Positions 25,781 through 33,934 of a stretch of DNA of 48,674 bases are shown here, piece after piece (positions within the stretch are counted from its first letter, which is position 1; each line of letters opens with the position of its first letter). The stretch spans positions 1 to 48,674 of the forward strand of contig JACIYF010000008.1 of NCBI GenBank assembly GCA_014360065.1, in the 5' to 3' direction. Origin of the DNA: Clostridia bacterium (GTDB taxonomy: Bacteria; Bacillota; DSM-521; Neomoorellales; JACIYF01). The notes under the pieces are model-generated. The model was given only the letters and a program-made list of their open reading frames with translations, made no database searches and was not told the origin of the DNA. Both the position numbers and the translations under genes were made by a program.

Positions 25781-25994
25781 CTACCATCGTCCAAAAAGTG
25801 CTGGTTCGTCAGTTGCGGCGGTTCCGGCGTTCTCATCTATCCCACAAACGCAGCGGAAACAAAGCCAGAGTGATATTGGCCGCTGTCCATTTTAAGCAAA
25901 AAAATTCCCCCGATGACAGGAAAAGGTTATCCTATATCGAATAGAAAAACATATAGTATAACACATTTCTTGTTGAGTTTAGGGGGTATGAAGC

Positions 25995-27128
25995 TTGAGC
26001 AAAATAACGCTTACAGTTATAAAGGCTGACGTAGGTGGTTACGTGGGCCATTCAGGAGTGCACCCAGCATTGATAGAGCGCGCCCAGGAAGTCCTCAGCG
26101 CCAGCGATCTACTGGTTGATTATTATGTTACCCATGTTGGAGACGATTTAAATTTGATAATGACCCATAAATATGGAATGGATGATGCCCGGATTCATGA
26201 GTTAGCTTGGAATACGTTTACTGCCTGTACTAGCACGGCCAAAGAGCTGAAACTATATGGGGCCGGGCAAGATCTGTTAAGTGATGCTTTTTCTGGAAAT
26301 GTCAAGGGCATGGGTCCTGGAGTAGCAGAGATGGAATTCGAAGAACGAAAGAGCGAGCCGGTAGTAGTGTTTATGGCTGACAAGACTGAGCCTGGAGCTT
26401 GGAACCTGCCGCTTTATAAAATGTTTGCCGACCCCTTTAATACTATTGGATTAGTTATAGATCCCAAAATGCACGAAGGGTTCTGCTTTGAGGTACATGA
26501 CTTAATTAATAGCCAAAAAGTGCTGTTTAACACGCCGGAGGAAATTTATGACTTATTGGTGTTCATAGGTGCTCCTGGGCATTATTGTATTAAGGCAGTC
26601 TACACTAAGAACGGCGAAATTGCTGCTAGCTCTAGCACCCAGCGTCTCAATCTTATGGCTGGCCGTTACGTGGGAAAAGACGACCCGGTGCTAATTGTTC
26701 GCTGCCAGAGCGGTCTTCCTGCTTTAGGAGAGGTTCTAGAACCCTTCAGTTTCCCTCACCTGGTTGCAGGATGGATGCGGGGTTCGCACCATGGGCCATT
26801 GATGCCAGTATCGGTAGATCAATCCACACCTACTCGCTTTGATGGCCCACCCCGGGTTGTAGCTTTAGGGTTCCAAATTGCCAATGGCAAGCTGGTCGGG
26901 CCCCAAGATCTTTTTGCTGATCCGGCCTTTGATCGGGCTCGCCAAACTGCTAATGAAGTCGCTGATTATCTGAGGCGCTTGGGCCCATTTGAGCCCCACC
27001 GTTTAGGGTTGGGGGAGATGGAATATACCACCATGCCGGAAGTATTACGCAAGCTGGCGAATCGGTTTATGCCTATTGGGGAAGAGGATAAACCGCTGCG
27101 CGAGGTGGCTGGTGGTAAGGGCAGATAA
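25995..27128 (+). CDS. Archaeal-type fructose-1,6-bisphosphate aldolase/phosphatase (class V FBPase)
   Basis: A 377-aa enzyme of the bifunctional FBPA/P family. It condenses triose phosphates to fructose-1,6-bisphosphate and dephosphorylates it to fructose-6-phosphate, driving gluconeogenesis one way. Family landmarks are KADVGGYVGHSGVHP, THVGDDLNLIMTH (metal-binding Asp pair), FMADKTEPGAWNLP, and GRYVGKDDP, where Y225 and K228 correspond in spacing to the Tyr and Schiff-base Lys of characterised archaeal members. TTG 25995 follows AGGGGG at 8 bases. The gene stands alone: a terminator lies before it (after iorB) and another after it. This enzyme is found mainly in archaea and deep-branching, often thermophilic, bacteria. 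Confidence 0.94.
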   Translation: MSKITLTVIKADVGGYVGHSGVHPALIERAQEVLSASDLLVDYYVTHVGDDLNLIMTHKYGMDDARIHELAWNTFTACTSTAKELKLYGAGQDLLSDAFSGNVKGMGPGVAEMEFEERKSEPVVVFMADKTEPGAWNLPLYKMFADPFNTIGLVIDPKMHEGFCFEVHDLINSQKVLFNTPEEIYDLLVFIGAPGHYCIKAVYTKNGEIAASSSTQRLNLMAGRYVGKDDPVLIVRCQSGLPALGEVLEPFSFPHLVAGWMRGSHHGPLMPVSVDQSTPTRFDGPPRVVALGFQIANGKLVGPQDLFADPAFDRARQTANEVADYLRRLGPFEPHRLGLGEMEYTTMPEVLRKLANRFMPIGEEDKPLREVAGGKGR

Positions 27129-27161
27129 AACTTAATTGTGGCGTTCTTTAAGGGCAAGAAT

Positions 27162-27198
27162 GGCCCTGGTCGGTACAGGAGGCCGGGGCCTTTCTTTT
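27162..27198 (+). terminator. Rho-independent terminator after the FBP aldolase/phosphatase gene
   Basis: GGCCCTGG (27162-27169) pairs with CCGGGGCC (27183-27190), eight pairs including one U-G, followed by TTTCTTTT. Confidence 0.88.
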
Positions 27199-27269
27199 GG
27201 TCCGGTAATTTTGGTTAAAATAGTAACTGGCTGCAGTTAATCAAATAGGCGGAAGGAGAGGGCAAGCTG

Positions 27270-28991
27270 GTGCGGATATCCGGTCGCGAAGACTTGAGGT
27301 TACGGCTAGCCAGTATTGATGGCAAAGGTTATAAAGCTTACCAGGATATTGAGGGGGCTTATGACTTTGGTTTCTTTACGTTATATGTTGACCATGCGCA
27401 GAGCGACCCATTTGCGCCGCCGTCGCGCCTTAGGGCCCGCGTTAGCCAGAGGGTAGCAGGATTTCCGGCGGAACTTTGGGCCAATCGCGCGCGGCGTTTG
27501 GGTCTAGAGGATTATCTCACCAGAGCGTTTGCGGAGATCTCTCGACGAAGTGCTGGGAATCGCCAGGGTACCGGTCATAGCGGTATGGTTTCCATCCAAC
27601 GCTGTGGCCAGGAAGTGCTCGAGAGGACTTCGGTACGCGTCACTGAAGATATGGTTGAGGCAAGATTTGTAGTTGGTTTGCCGGCGGCGGGGCGGCGCAT
27701 CTTGGGGCGGGCGGCCATTAGCATCCTTTGTGACCTAGTTCCGAGATTGGTGGAAGCTAGCCTGCTCTACCGTAATCTACCCGCCGAACAAGTACGTAAG
27801 CACGTAGAAAACGTAGAAGATGCCGAGTTCGTGCGGAGCCAATTGCCAAAGTTGGGTTTGGTGGCTTTCATTGGCGACGGATCGATATTGCCCCGGGAAA
27901 GTGGTGCTAGCGACCGACCTCTGCGCCAGGGGAGAGTTATTTCGTTTCGTGCTCCAGAGGAATACAAGGTCAGCCTGAAGCTTCCTAACCGGGGCGAGGT
28001 GACTGGGATGGGCATACCTGCCGGAGTTACCTTAATTGTGGGAGGAGGCTACCACGGCAAGTCTACCCTATTAAGGGCTATTGAACGTGGGGTATATAAT
28101 CACATTCCTGGTGATGGGCGTGAGTTGGCGATTACCGTGGGCGATGCTGTGAAAATCCGAGCTGAAGACGGACGCAGCGTAAGCGGTGTGGACATTAGCT
28201 CCTTTATCAATAACTTACCCTTTGGTCAAGGCACTGAAAATTTTTCTACTCCCAACGCCAGCGGGAGCACATCCCAAGCTGCCAACATTATCGAAGCCTT
28301 AGAAGCTGGGGCTAAATTGCTACTTCTGGACGAGGATACTAGCGCCACTAATTTTATGTTGCGGGATAGCAGGATGCAGCGGCTGGTACCAAAGAACAAC
28401 GAACCGATCACGCCTTTTATTGACCGGGTACGAGAGCTATACCACAACTTTGGGGTCTCTAGCATCCTAGTTATCGGTGGGGCTGGAGACTACTTAGATG
28501 TTGCTGACCGGGTATTAATGATGCAAAACTTCTTGCCTTACGATGTTACTGATCGGGCACGGGAAGTGGCAAAACTTGAGCCTACTGGCCGCCAGCTTGA
28601 ACCCAACCAGCCTATGTCCGTTAGGTCGCGCATTCCGCTGCCAGCTAGTTTTGGTTTGGACTCCCGGCACAAAGTCAAAGCCAAGGGAACAGATGTGGTG
28701 CTTTGGGGGCACGAGGAGCTGGATTTAAGCAACCTAGAACAACTGGTGGACCCAGCTCAGGCCAACGCCATTGCGGCCATGATACGCTATGCTGTGGACC
28801 GTCACTACATTGATGGCAGTAGAACCTTGAGCCAGGTTTTGGATGCCCTCCTAAAAGACTGTCGGGATCATGGTTTAGAAATTATTTCCCCTTTTCGGGG
28901 TCAGCATCCCGGCGAATACGCTATGCCTCGCCGCTTTGAAATAGCAGCAGCCGTCAACCGTTTTCGCCGCTTGCAGGTCCGGCAAGCTTAA
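27270..28991 (+). CDS. Predicted ATPase of the ABC class (stand-alone)
   Basis: A 573-aa soluble protein of the ABC-ATPase family with unknown role. The N-terminal half (~1-240) has no motif I recognise beyond family resemblance, such as YDFGFFTLYVDHAQSDPFAPPSR. The ATPase part has Walker A GGGYHGKST at 258-266, Walker B LLLLDEDTSATNF at 350-362, and a serine-rich NASGSTSQAANIIEAL stretch (~329-345) where an ABC signature would stand. It has no membrane segments and no permease neighbour, so it is not a transporter on present evidence. GTG 27270 follows GGAAGGAGAGG. It is flanked upstream by a terminator, and downstream a putative promoter and hairpin separate it from the MFS gene. Confidence 0.85.
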   Translation: MRISGREDLRLRLASIDGKGYKAYQDIEGAYDFGFFTLYVDHAQSDPFAPPSRLRARVSQRVAGFPAELWANRARRLGLEDYLTRAFAEISRRSAGNRQGTGHSGMVSIQRCGQEVLERTSVRVTEDMVEARFVVGLPAAGRRILGRAAISILCDLVPRLVEASLLYRNLPAEQVRKHVENVEDAEFVRSQLPKLGLVAFIGDGSILPRESGASDRPLRQGRVISFRAPEEYKVSLKLPNRGEVTGMGIPAGVTLIVGGGYHGKSTLLRAIERGVYNHIPGDGRELAITVGDAVKIRAEDGRSVSGVDISSFINNLPFGQGTENFSTPNASGSTSQAANIIEALEAGAKLLLLDEDTSATNFMLRDSRMQRLVPKNNEPITPFIDRVRELYHNFGVSSILVIGGAGDYLDVADRVLMMQNFLPYDVTDRAREVAKLEPTGRQLEPNQPMSVRSRIPLPASFGLDSRHKVKAKGTDVVLWGHEELDLSNLEQLVDPAQANAIAAMIRYAVDRHYIDGSRTLSQVLDALLKDCRDHGLEIISPFRGQHPGEYAMPRRFEIAAAVNRFRRLQVRQA

Positions 28992-29010
28992 TTCTTGCAA
29001 ACCGACGCCC

Positions 29011-29039
29011 TTGACATGACGTACCACTTACTCTAGGAT
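29011..29039 (+). promoter_or_regulatory. Sigma-A promoter upstream of the MFS gene
   Basis: TTGACA (29011-29016), 17-base spacer, TAGGAT (29034-29039). The -35 is perfect. The predicted start would be near 29046, directly before a terminator-like hairpin. Confidence 0.6.
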
Positions 29040-29054
29040 ATGCATTCAGTTAAT

Positions 29055-29078
29055 GCTTCGTATTCGAAGCTTCTTTTT
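29055..29078 (+). terminator. Terminator-like hairpin between the ABC-class ATPase and MFS genes
   Basis: GCTTCG-TATT-CGAAGC (29055-29070), a perfect 6-bp stem, is followed by TTCTTTTT. It could end the ATPase transcript or attenuate the MFS transcript. An overlapping GCATT/AATGC pair (29042-29046 with 29052-29056) is mutually exclusive with it. Confidence 0.6.
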
Positions 29079-29106
29079 GATCACTGTGCGGAAGGAGGGG
29101 TAACGA

Positions 29107-30591
29107 TTGACTAAAGAAATTGGCTCAAGGGTAGGGCCAGGTTATAAGTGGATAGCTCTATCTTGTACTACTGTGGGTGCACTGCTATCGGTCTTAAACG
29201 GTAGCACCCTGATGATCGCTTTGCCAGAAATTGCTCACCAATTGCGCGCAAGCATGGAAGTTGTAATCTGGGTCATTATGGGGTACATGCTGGCCATAAC
29301 TATTCTGGTCCCATCCATCGGCCGGGTGGCAGACATATTTGGCAGAAAACGCTTGTATGTATGGGGCTTTGGCATATTTACCTTAATGTCATTCTTGGGT
29401 GGGTGGGCTCGTACTGGAACCGAGCTGCTGGTGGCGCGCACGTTATCGGCGGTGGGTGGGGCTCTAATGCTCGCTAATAGTACCGCCATCGTTACCGATG
29501 CTTTTCCTAGGGGTGAGCTGGGTAAGGCTTTGGGCGTAAATGCTATGGTCATTTCGGCCGCATCGGTGGTAGGGCCGATTCTGGGAGGGTTCCTTACCTC
29601 CATGGGTTGGCGTTGGGTTTTCTGGTTTAACGTTCCCTTAGGTGTATTGGGGACGGTTTGGGCAGGCACTCGGCTGCGAGAGTTGGTATGTTTACCGGAG
29701 GGCCAACGCTTTGACTGGCCAGGGACGATAAGCTTCACCTTAGGTTTACTGGCTATTCTGGTAGGCTTGACTTTTGGCAGCATGATTGGCTGGCTGAGCT
29801 TTCCCATTGTGTCAGCCATGTTGGTCGGGCTTGGCTTGCTGGCCTTGTTTATTTGGATTGAAAACTGTGTGGATCAGCCTATGCTGGATCTAACGCTCTT
29901 CAGAAACCGCTTTCTTGCGGCAGCGTATGCCAGCAACTTCTTAAATGGTTTAGCCAGAGGGGCAGTTACTTTTTTGCTGATTTTCTTCTTTCAGGGGGTA
30001 AAGGGCTTGTCGCCCCTCCAGGCTGGAATAGCCATGACTCCATTTGCGTTGGTAATGATGGTAGTAGGTCCGCTCAGTGGAATGCTATCGGATCGCTTAG
30101 GCTCAAGAGGGCTAAGCTCAGCTGGCTTAGCTATTTCGGCCATAGGCCTCCTAGGTCTGACTCGACTTCAGCCTACGACCTCCATGGCAGAAATCGTAAT
30201 CTGGATGCTAATAATGGGGGCAGGATCGGGACTATTCTTTTCTCCCAACACCAACGCTATTATGGGGGCTGTCCCGGCTGAAAGGCGAGGCATAGCCGCG
30301 GGAACGCGCACCATGATGAACAATGCCGGTATGCTGGTCAGCATAGCCATGACCATGGCCCTAACGGCTTCCTCCGTTAATGCCCAAGTTATGCAAGGAC
30401 TCTTTGCCCATACGGGGATAACTGTAGATCAGGCGGCTGTTGGTGGCTTTGTTCATAGTCTACACCTAGCTTTCATGATATCGTTTGTGATAAGCTTGGT
30501 AGCGGCTGGCATTTCCCTGTTGCGGGGTGACATGCCCGACACTGCCGATTCAAATGCATCCAAACCAAGCTTAGAGGTTGCCCACCGCTGA
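29107..30591 (+). CDS. MFS drug:H+ antiporter (DHA2, 14-TM, EmrB/QacA type)
   Basis: A 494-aa membrane protein with about 14 hydrophobic segments. The first helix ends in SVLNGSTLMIALPEIAHQL, helix 2/3 carries motif A as GRVADIFGRKRLYVWG, and the motif C-like region contains VVGPILGGFLTSMGWRWVFWFNVPLG, typical of EmrB/QacA exporters. The substrate cannot be predicted. TTG 29107 is well supported by GGAAGGAGGGG ending six bases before it. No EmrA-type adaptor or TetR/MarR regulator is adjacent. The HAD gene begins 48 bases after its stop. Confidence 0.9.
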   Translation: MTKEIGSRVGPGYKWIALSCTTVGALLSVLNGSTLMIALPEIAHQLRASMEVVIWVIMGYMLAITILVPSIGRVADIFGRKRLYVWGFGIFTLMSFLGGWARTGTELLVARTLSAVGGALMLANSTAIVTDAFPRGELGKALGVNAMVISAASVVGPILGGFLTSMGWRWVFWFNVPLGVLGTVWAGTRLRELVCLPEGQRFDWPGTISFTLGLLAILVGLTFGSMIGWLSFPIVSAMLVGLGLLALFIWIENCVDQPMLDLTLFRNRFLAAAYASNFLNGLARGAVTFLLIFFFQGVKGLSPLQAGIAMTPFALVMMVVGPLSGMLSDRLGSRGLSSAGLAISAIGLLGLTRLQPTTSMAEIVIWMLIMGAGSGLFFSPNTNAIMGAVPAERRGIAAGTRTMMNNAGMLVSIAMTMALTASSVNAQVMQGLFAHTGITVDQAAVGGFVHSLHLAFMISFVISLVAAGISLLRGDMPDTADSNASKPSLEVAHR

Positions 30592-30639
30592 TGGCAAGTC
30601 AATTACTGCCATGAAAGTTGGAACTGGTGGAAAGTGGAC

Positions 30640-31407
30640 ATGGCCTTAATACGGTTTGGAACATACTTCCATGAATGTAAAGCTATCATCTTTGACAAAG
30701 ATGGAACCTTGCTCGATACTTTTGCCATCTGGCCACGTTTAATTAAGCGACGCTTGGAATTTCTGAGTCGCGAAATATCGCTAGGACCTGAACAATCTTT
30801 GCGGGTGGCGCAGGCTATGGGGTGGGCTACGGCTGGAGAAAAGTGCTGGGTAATGAGGCGTAGTCCCATCGTGCTGGGTACTCGGGAGCAAACGGCTGCA
30901 GCGGTAAGCACGGTCTTATATTTAGACCTGGGGTTACCTTGGGACGAAGCCATGAATAAGGTGCTAAAGGCCTTTTCTGCATGCGATCAGGAGTTGGGGG
31001 TGGAGTGGCAGGCAATACCCATTCCCGGAGTACCGGAAATGCTGCGGCGACTGGCCGAGGAAGGGTGCCAAGTAGCCCTAGCTACCAACGACAGCCTTGA
31101 GCGCGCTCGGCAACTCATGGTAGCAGCTAAACTGGATCCCTATATAACCGCGTACGCTTGCCGCGATGAAGTATCAGATGGCAAACCTGCGCCTGACATG
31201 GTTGAGCTGGCTTGCCGTCGTTTAGGCATTAGCCCGCATGAGTGTGCTGTAGTGGGTGATTCAATACTGGATATGCGGATGGGGAAGGCAGCAGGGGTAG
31301 GATTGACGGTAGGCGTCCTAACTGGTGCCTTCACCCAAGAAGAATTCTCTGGGTGGACCGATGTAGTCATTGCTAGCGCCGCTATGATCTCGCCGGTTGG
31401 TTCCTGA
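30640..31407 (+). CDS. HAD-superfamily hydrolase
   Basis: A 255-aa haloacid-dehalogenase-type phosphatase. Motif I is IIFDKDGTLLDTF (D19 nucleophile, D21), motif II lies in ALATND, the lysine motif in SDGKPAPDMVE, and motif IV in VVGDSILDMRMGKAAG. The helical cap follows motif I, as in phosphoglycolate phosphatase/PGMB-like enzymes. The substrate is not decidable. ATG 30640 is preferred over GTG 30634 because GGTGG is then 9 bases away. It lies between the efflux gene and a DUF89 phosphatase, all on the plus strand. Confidence 0.85.
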   Translation: MALIRFGTYFHECKAIIFDKDGTLLDTFAIWPRLIKRRLEFLSREISLGPEQSLRVAQAMGWATAGEKCWVMRRSPIVLGTREQTAAAVSTVLYLDLGLPWDEAMNKVLKAFSACDQELGVEWQAIPIPGVPEMLRRLAEEGCQVALATNDSLERARQLMVAAKLDPYITAYACRDEVSDGKPAPDMVELACRRLGISPHECAVVGDSILDMRMGKAAGVGLTVGVLTGAFTQEEFSGWTDVVIASAAMISPVGS

Positions 31408-31437
31408 GCTTTTTGTACGGAAGGGGAGCTGGACTAC

Positions 31438-32319
31438 TTGCAGATGGATCTAGAATGTATTCCTTGTATAATTCGCCAAGCCTTGGGCGGAACCAGGTTG
31501 GTTACCGAGGATGTTGCAATTCAGGAACAAGTGCTTCGCCAAGTGCTCCTTCTTTTAAGCAAGATTGATTGGTGCCAGCCTCCTCCTGCTGCAATCCAGG
31601 CCGTGCAGGGAGAGCTAGTTTCAGTTGTCAATCAGGTAGACCCGTATGCCCAGGTAAAACGGGACTTCACCAAGCTTGCCCTATCCATTTATCCCGAGCT
31701 CCAAAGCCGGGTCGAGCAGGCCGATGATCGATTTGGAGCTGCGGTTCGAATAGCTATTATTGGAAACGTAATTGATTTTGGCGTTAACGCGGACTTGAAG
31801 GTTGACACCTTTCTTGAGGCCGTCCAAGAGTGTTTCCAGGCTGACCTGGATCAAGTGGCACTGAATCGTTTTCGGGAGGCAGCAGCCAGAGCCCAAACAA
31901 TTTTATATCTGGCTGATAATGCGGGAGAAATTGTCTTTGACCGCTTGCTACTGGGTGAGCTCAAGCGGCTAGGCCGGCCCGCCATCACGGTGGTGGTCAA
32001 AGGGCGCCCAACTTTAAATGATGCTACCATGGAGGATGCCAAGGCAGCAGAGATAACTGAACAGTATCCAGTTATTGATAACGGATCTGACGCTCCGGGA
32101 ACTATCCTAGCCGACTGCTCACCAGAATTCCGCCGCCGATTTGAAATGGTTGATTTGGTTATTGCCAAGGGGCAAGCCAATTATGAGACTCTCAGCGATG
32201 CCAAGCAGCATATCTTCTTTTTGCTCAAGGCTAAGTGTCCGATAATTGCTCGAGATATTGGCTGCAAGGTGGGGGATTTAGTCATTAAAGAACATAGGGA
32301 AGACCAGTCGAGAGGTTAA
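31438..32319 (+). CDS. DUF89/ARMT1-like damage-control phosphatase
   Basis: A 293-aa protein of the DUF89 family, metal-dependent phosphatases proposed to remove damaged or excess sugar phosphates and related metabolites. It has the subfamily N-terminus MQMDLECIPCIIRQAL with a CxxC pair, then IIGNVIDFG, LYLADNAGEIVFDRLLL (the metal-binding Asp-Asn block), and VIAKGQANYETL. TTG 31438 follows GGAAGGGGAG at 9 bases. The CxxC N-terminus is typical of the archaeal/bacterial subfamily. Its substrate is unknown. The stop is 62 bases before the promoter of the T-box operon. Confidence 0.87.
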   Translation: MQMDLECIPCIIRQALGGTRLVTEDVAIQEQVLRQVLLLLSKIDWCQPPPAAIQAVQGELVSVVNQVDPYAQVKRDFTKLALSIYPELQSRVEQADDRFGAAVRIAIIGNVIDFGVNADLKVDTFLEAVQECFQADLDQVALNRFREAAARAQTILYLADNAGEIVFDRLLLGELKRLGRPAITVVVKGRPTLNDATMEDAKAAEITEQYPVIDNGSDAPGTILADCSPEFRRRFEMVDLVIAKGQANYETLSDAKQHIFFLLKAKCPIIARDIGCKVGDLVIKEHREDQSRG

Positions 32320-32381
32320 GGGGCCAGGGTAGGCCTTGCAGGAAAAGCTGGAAAGGTTGGCCGCCGAGTTATTCCTCGGCG

Positions 32382-32410
32382 TTGTCTATCGTAGTTAAAT
32401 ATGTTATCAT
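32382..32410 (+). promoter_or_regulatory. Sigma-A promoter of the T-box/serA operon
   Basis: TTGTCT (32382-32387), 17-base spacer, TATCAT (32405-32410); transcription would start near 32417. A 7-bp hairpin (32362-32368 with 32375-32381) abuts the -35 but lacks a T-run. Confidence 0.65.
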
Positions 32411-32416
32411 CTATGC

Positions 32417-32683
32417 TAAATTCATGGGTGAACCCGATGCTGGGGAGGAGTAAGCACGGACTCGGTATCAGCAGAGAGTTGGTGGCTGGTGCAAACCAAC
32501 CCGAGCCTGCAGAAAGGCACCCCAAAGGGGAAAACGAAGTCCCTGGAGAGGGAATAAGTTTATCCGGTGATGTCCGTTATGCATCGAGAGGGGATCCAGG
32601 TTGAGGTAGCTTGTGCCTGGGTCAACGAGGGTGGTACCGCGGGAGAAAACCTCTCGTCCCTACGTATGGGGCGAGGGGTTTTT
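32417..32683 (+). promoter_or_regulatory. T-box leader (tRNA-sensing riboswitch)
   Basis: The T-box core AACGAGGGTGGTACCGCGGG is at 32624-32643, preceded by a full Stem I. Stem I has the loop-E AGTA (32449-32452), the AGAGAG bulge (32473-32478), the distal GGTGGCTGGTGCAA loop, and GAA on the 3' side (32512-32514) before the specifier loop. The specifier appears to be GGC (32516-32518) followed by A, which would read glycine. The antiterminator bulge is TGGT, whose variable base T (32635) would favour a tRNA with A73. The leader controls the aminotransferase-serA-serS genes by terminator/antiterminator switching. T-box identity is near certain; amino acid identity is not. Confidence 0.93.
32650..32683 (+). 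terminator. Conditional terminator of the T-box leader
   Basis: CCTCTCGTCCC (32650-32660) and GGGGCGAGGGG (32668-32678) form an 11-pair stem with G-U pairs, then TTTTT (32679-32683). It competes with the antiterminator that includes the T-box core. Confidence 0.9.
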
Positions 32684-32706
32684 GAACTAAAGGAGGTAGA
32701 TCTAAA

Positions 32707-33873
32707 ATGGGGACAGCAAGGTCAGAAAGCCAGATTCTCCTATTGCCGGGCCCTACACCGATTCCCCCTAGGGTGTTGCGCGCCATAGGTGCTCCCATGA
32801 TCAACCATCGGGGCCCAGCTTTCAAGGCTATGCTGGAGGAAATTACGGGGGAGCTAAAGGAGATCTTTCAGACTCAAAATGATGTACTGATCCTTACCTG
32901 CTCGGGGACGGGCGGCATGGAGGCGGCCGTGGCTAACACCCTTTCCCCAGGGGATAAGGCGCTGGTAATCAGTATTGGTGCCTTTGGCGAGCGTTTCGCC
33001 AAGATTTGCAAAGCCTATGGGGTACAAGCGGAAGTACTAGACTACCCATGGGGCACGGCTGCTAATCCAGATGATATTGCTCGGCGGCTGGCAGAGGATC
33101 AGGGTCATGAGATCAGAGCTATTTTGGTCCAGCACAATGAGACCTCGACTGGCGTGCTCAATGACCTGGAAGCCATCAGCAAAGCCCGCGGGGATCATCC
33201 GGCCTTGTTGATTGTGGACTCGGTAAGCGGTATGGTAGCCGCTGACATCAAAACCGATGCGTGGGGCTTAGATGTTGTCATAACCGGAGCTCAAAAGGCC
33301 TTTATGATCCCGCCAGGCTTGGCCATGGTTAGCGTTAGTTCCCGGGCTTGGGAACGGATAGAGGCGTGTCGCAACAGCCGCTTCTACTTTGATTTTAAGG
33401 CTTATAAGGAATTCTACAGCATTGGGCAAACCCCCTTTACGCCAGCCGTAGCTACTATATACGGGCTTTATGAGGCGTTAAAGATGCTAAAAGAGGAGGG
33501 GCTAAGCAAGGCGCAGGAGCGCCATGCACTCTATCGGGCTATGGTTCGAGCTGGGGTAAGGGCATTGGGACTCGAGCTAGTTGCTTCCGATGCAGTAGCT
33601 TCTCCTGCCGTGACTACAGTTAGGGCTCCGTCAGGAATTAGTCCTGGTACTATTACTAGGTTGATGCGAGAGAAGTACAACGTAGTTATCGCCGGCGGAC
33701 AAGGTAAACTTAAAGATACTACTTTTCGCATCGGGCACTTAGGATACGTGCAGGTTACTGATTTGCTAGCTGCCATAGCGGCGCTGGAACTAGTCCTTGA
33801 GGAGTGCGGGTTAACCATTGAGAGAGGAGCAGGGGTGAGGGCAGCCCAGGAAGTAATAGCCCAAAGCAATTAG
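32707..33873 (+). CDS. Class V aminotransferase (alanine/serine-glyoxylate aminotransferase family; probable phosphoserine or glycine-forming transaminase)
   Basis: A 388-aa PLP enzyme of the AGT/SgaA/PucG family. It starts ILLLPGPTPIPPRVLRAI, has the GTGGMEAAVANTL phosphate-binding block, LLIVDSVSGM with the PLP-contacting Asp, and the Schiff-base lysine K197 in VITGAQKAFMIPPGLA. AAAGGAGG precedes ATG 32707. It sits between a T-box leader and serA where serC would be expected, so it may supply phosphoserine transamination. Family members also interconvert glyoxylate/glycine with alanine or serine. Sequence alone does not separate these; context favours serine/glycine synthesis. Confidence 0.85.
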   Translation: MGTARSESQILLLPGPTPIPPRVLRAIGAPMINHRGPAFKAMLEEITGELKEIFQTQNDVLILTCSGTGGMEAAVANTLSPGDKALVISIGAFGERFAKICKAYGVQAEVLDYPWGTAANPDDIARRLAEDQGHEIRAILVQHNETSTGVLNDLEAISKARGDHPALLIVDSVSGMVAADIKTDAWGLDVVITGAQKAFMIPPGLAMVSVSSRAWERIEACRNSRFYFDFKAYKEFYSIGQTPFTPAVATIYGLYEALKMLKEEGLSKAQERHALYRAMVRAGVRALGLELVASDAVASPAVTTVRAPSGISPGTITRLMREKYNVVIAGGQGKLKDTTFRIGHLGYVQVTDLLAAIAALELVLEECGLTIERGAGVRAAQEVIAQSN

Positions 33874-33934
33874 CAATTTGTGAAAAAGTGCTTAACCAGA
33901 TCATTTATCCGGTAGAAACTGCTGAAGGAGCGAG

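Noticed and set aside
29235-29819. A 194-codon minus-strand frame opposite the MFS gene.
   Set aside because: Shadow of the hydrophobic-helix codons of the efflux gene; composition rich in Pro/Lys/Ser with no recognisable domain.
32362-32381. 7-bp hairpin before the T-box promoter considered as terminator of the DUF89 gene.
   Set aside because: It is followed by TTGTCTATCG, not a T-run, and overlaps the edge of the -35 element.
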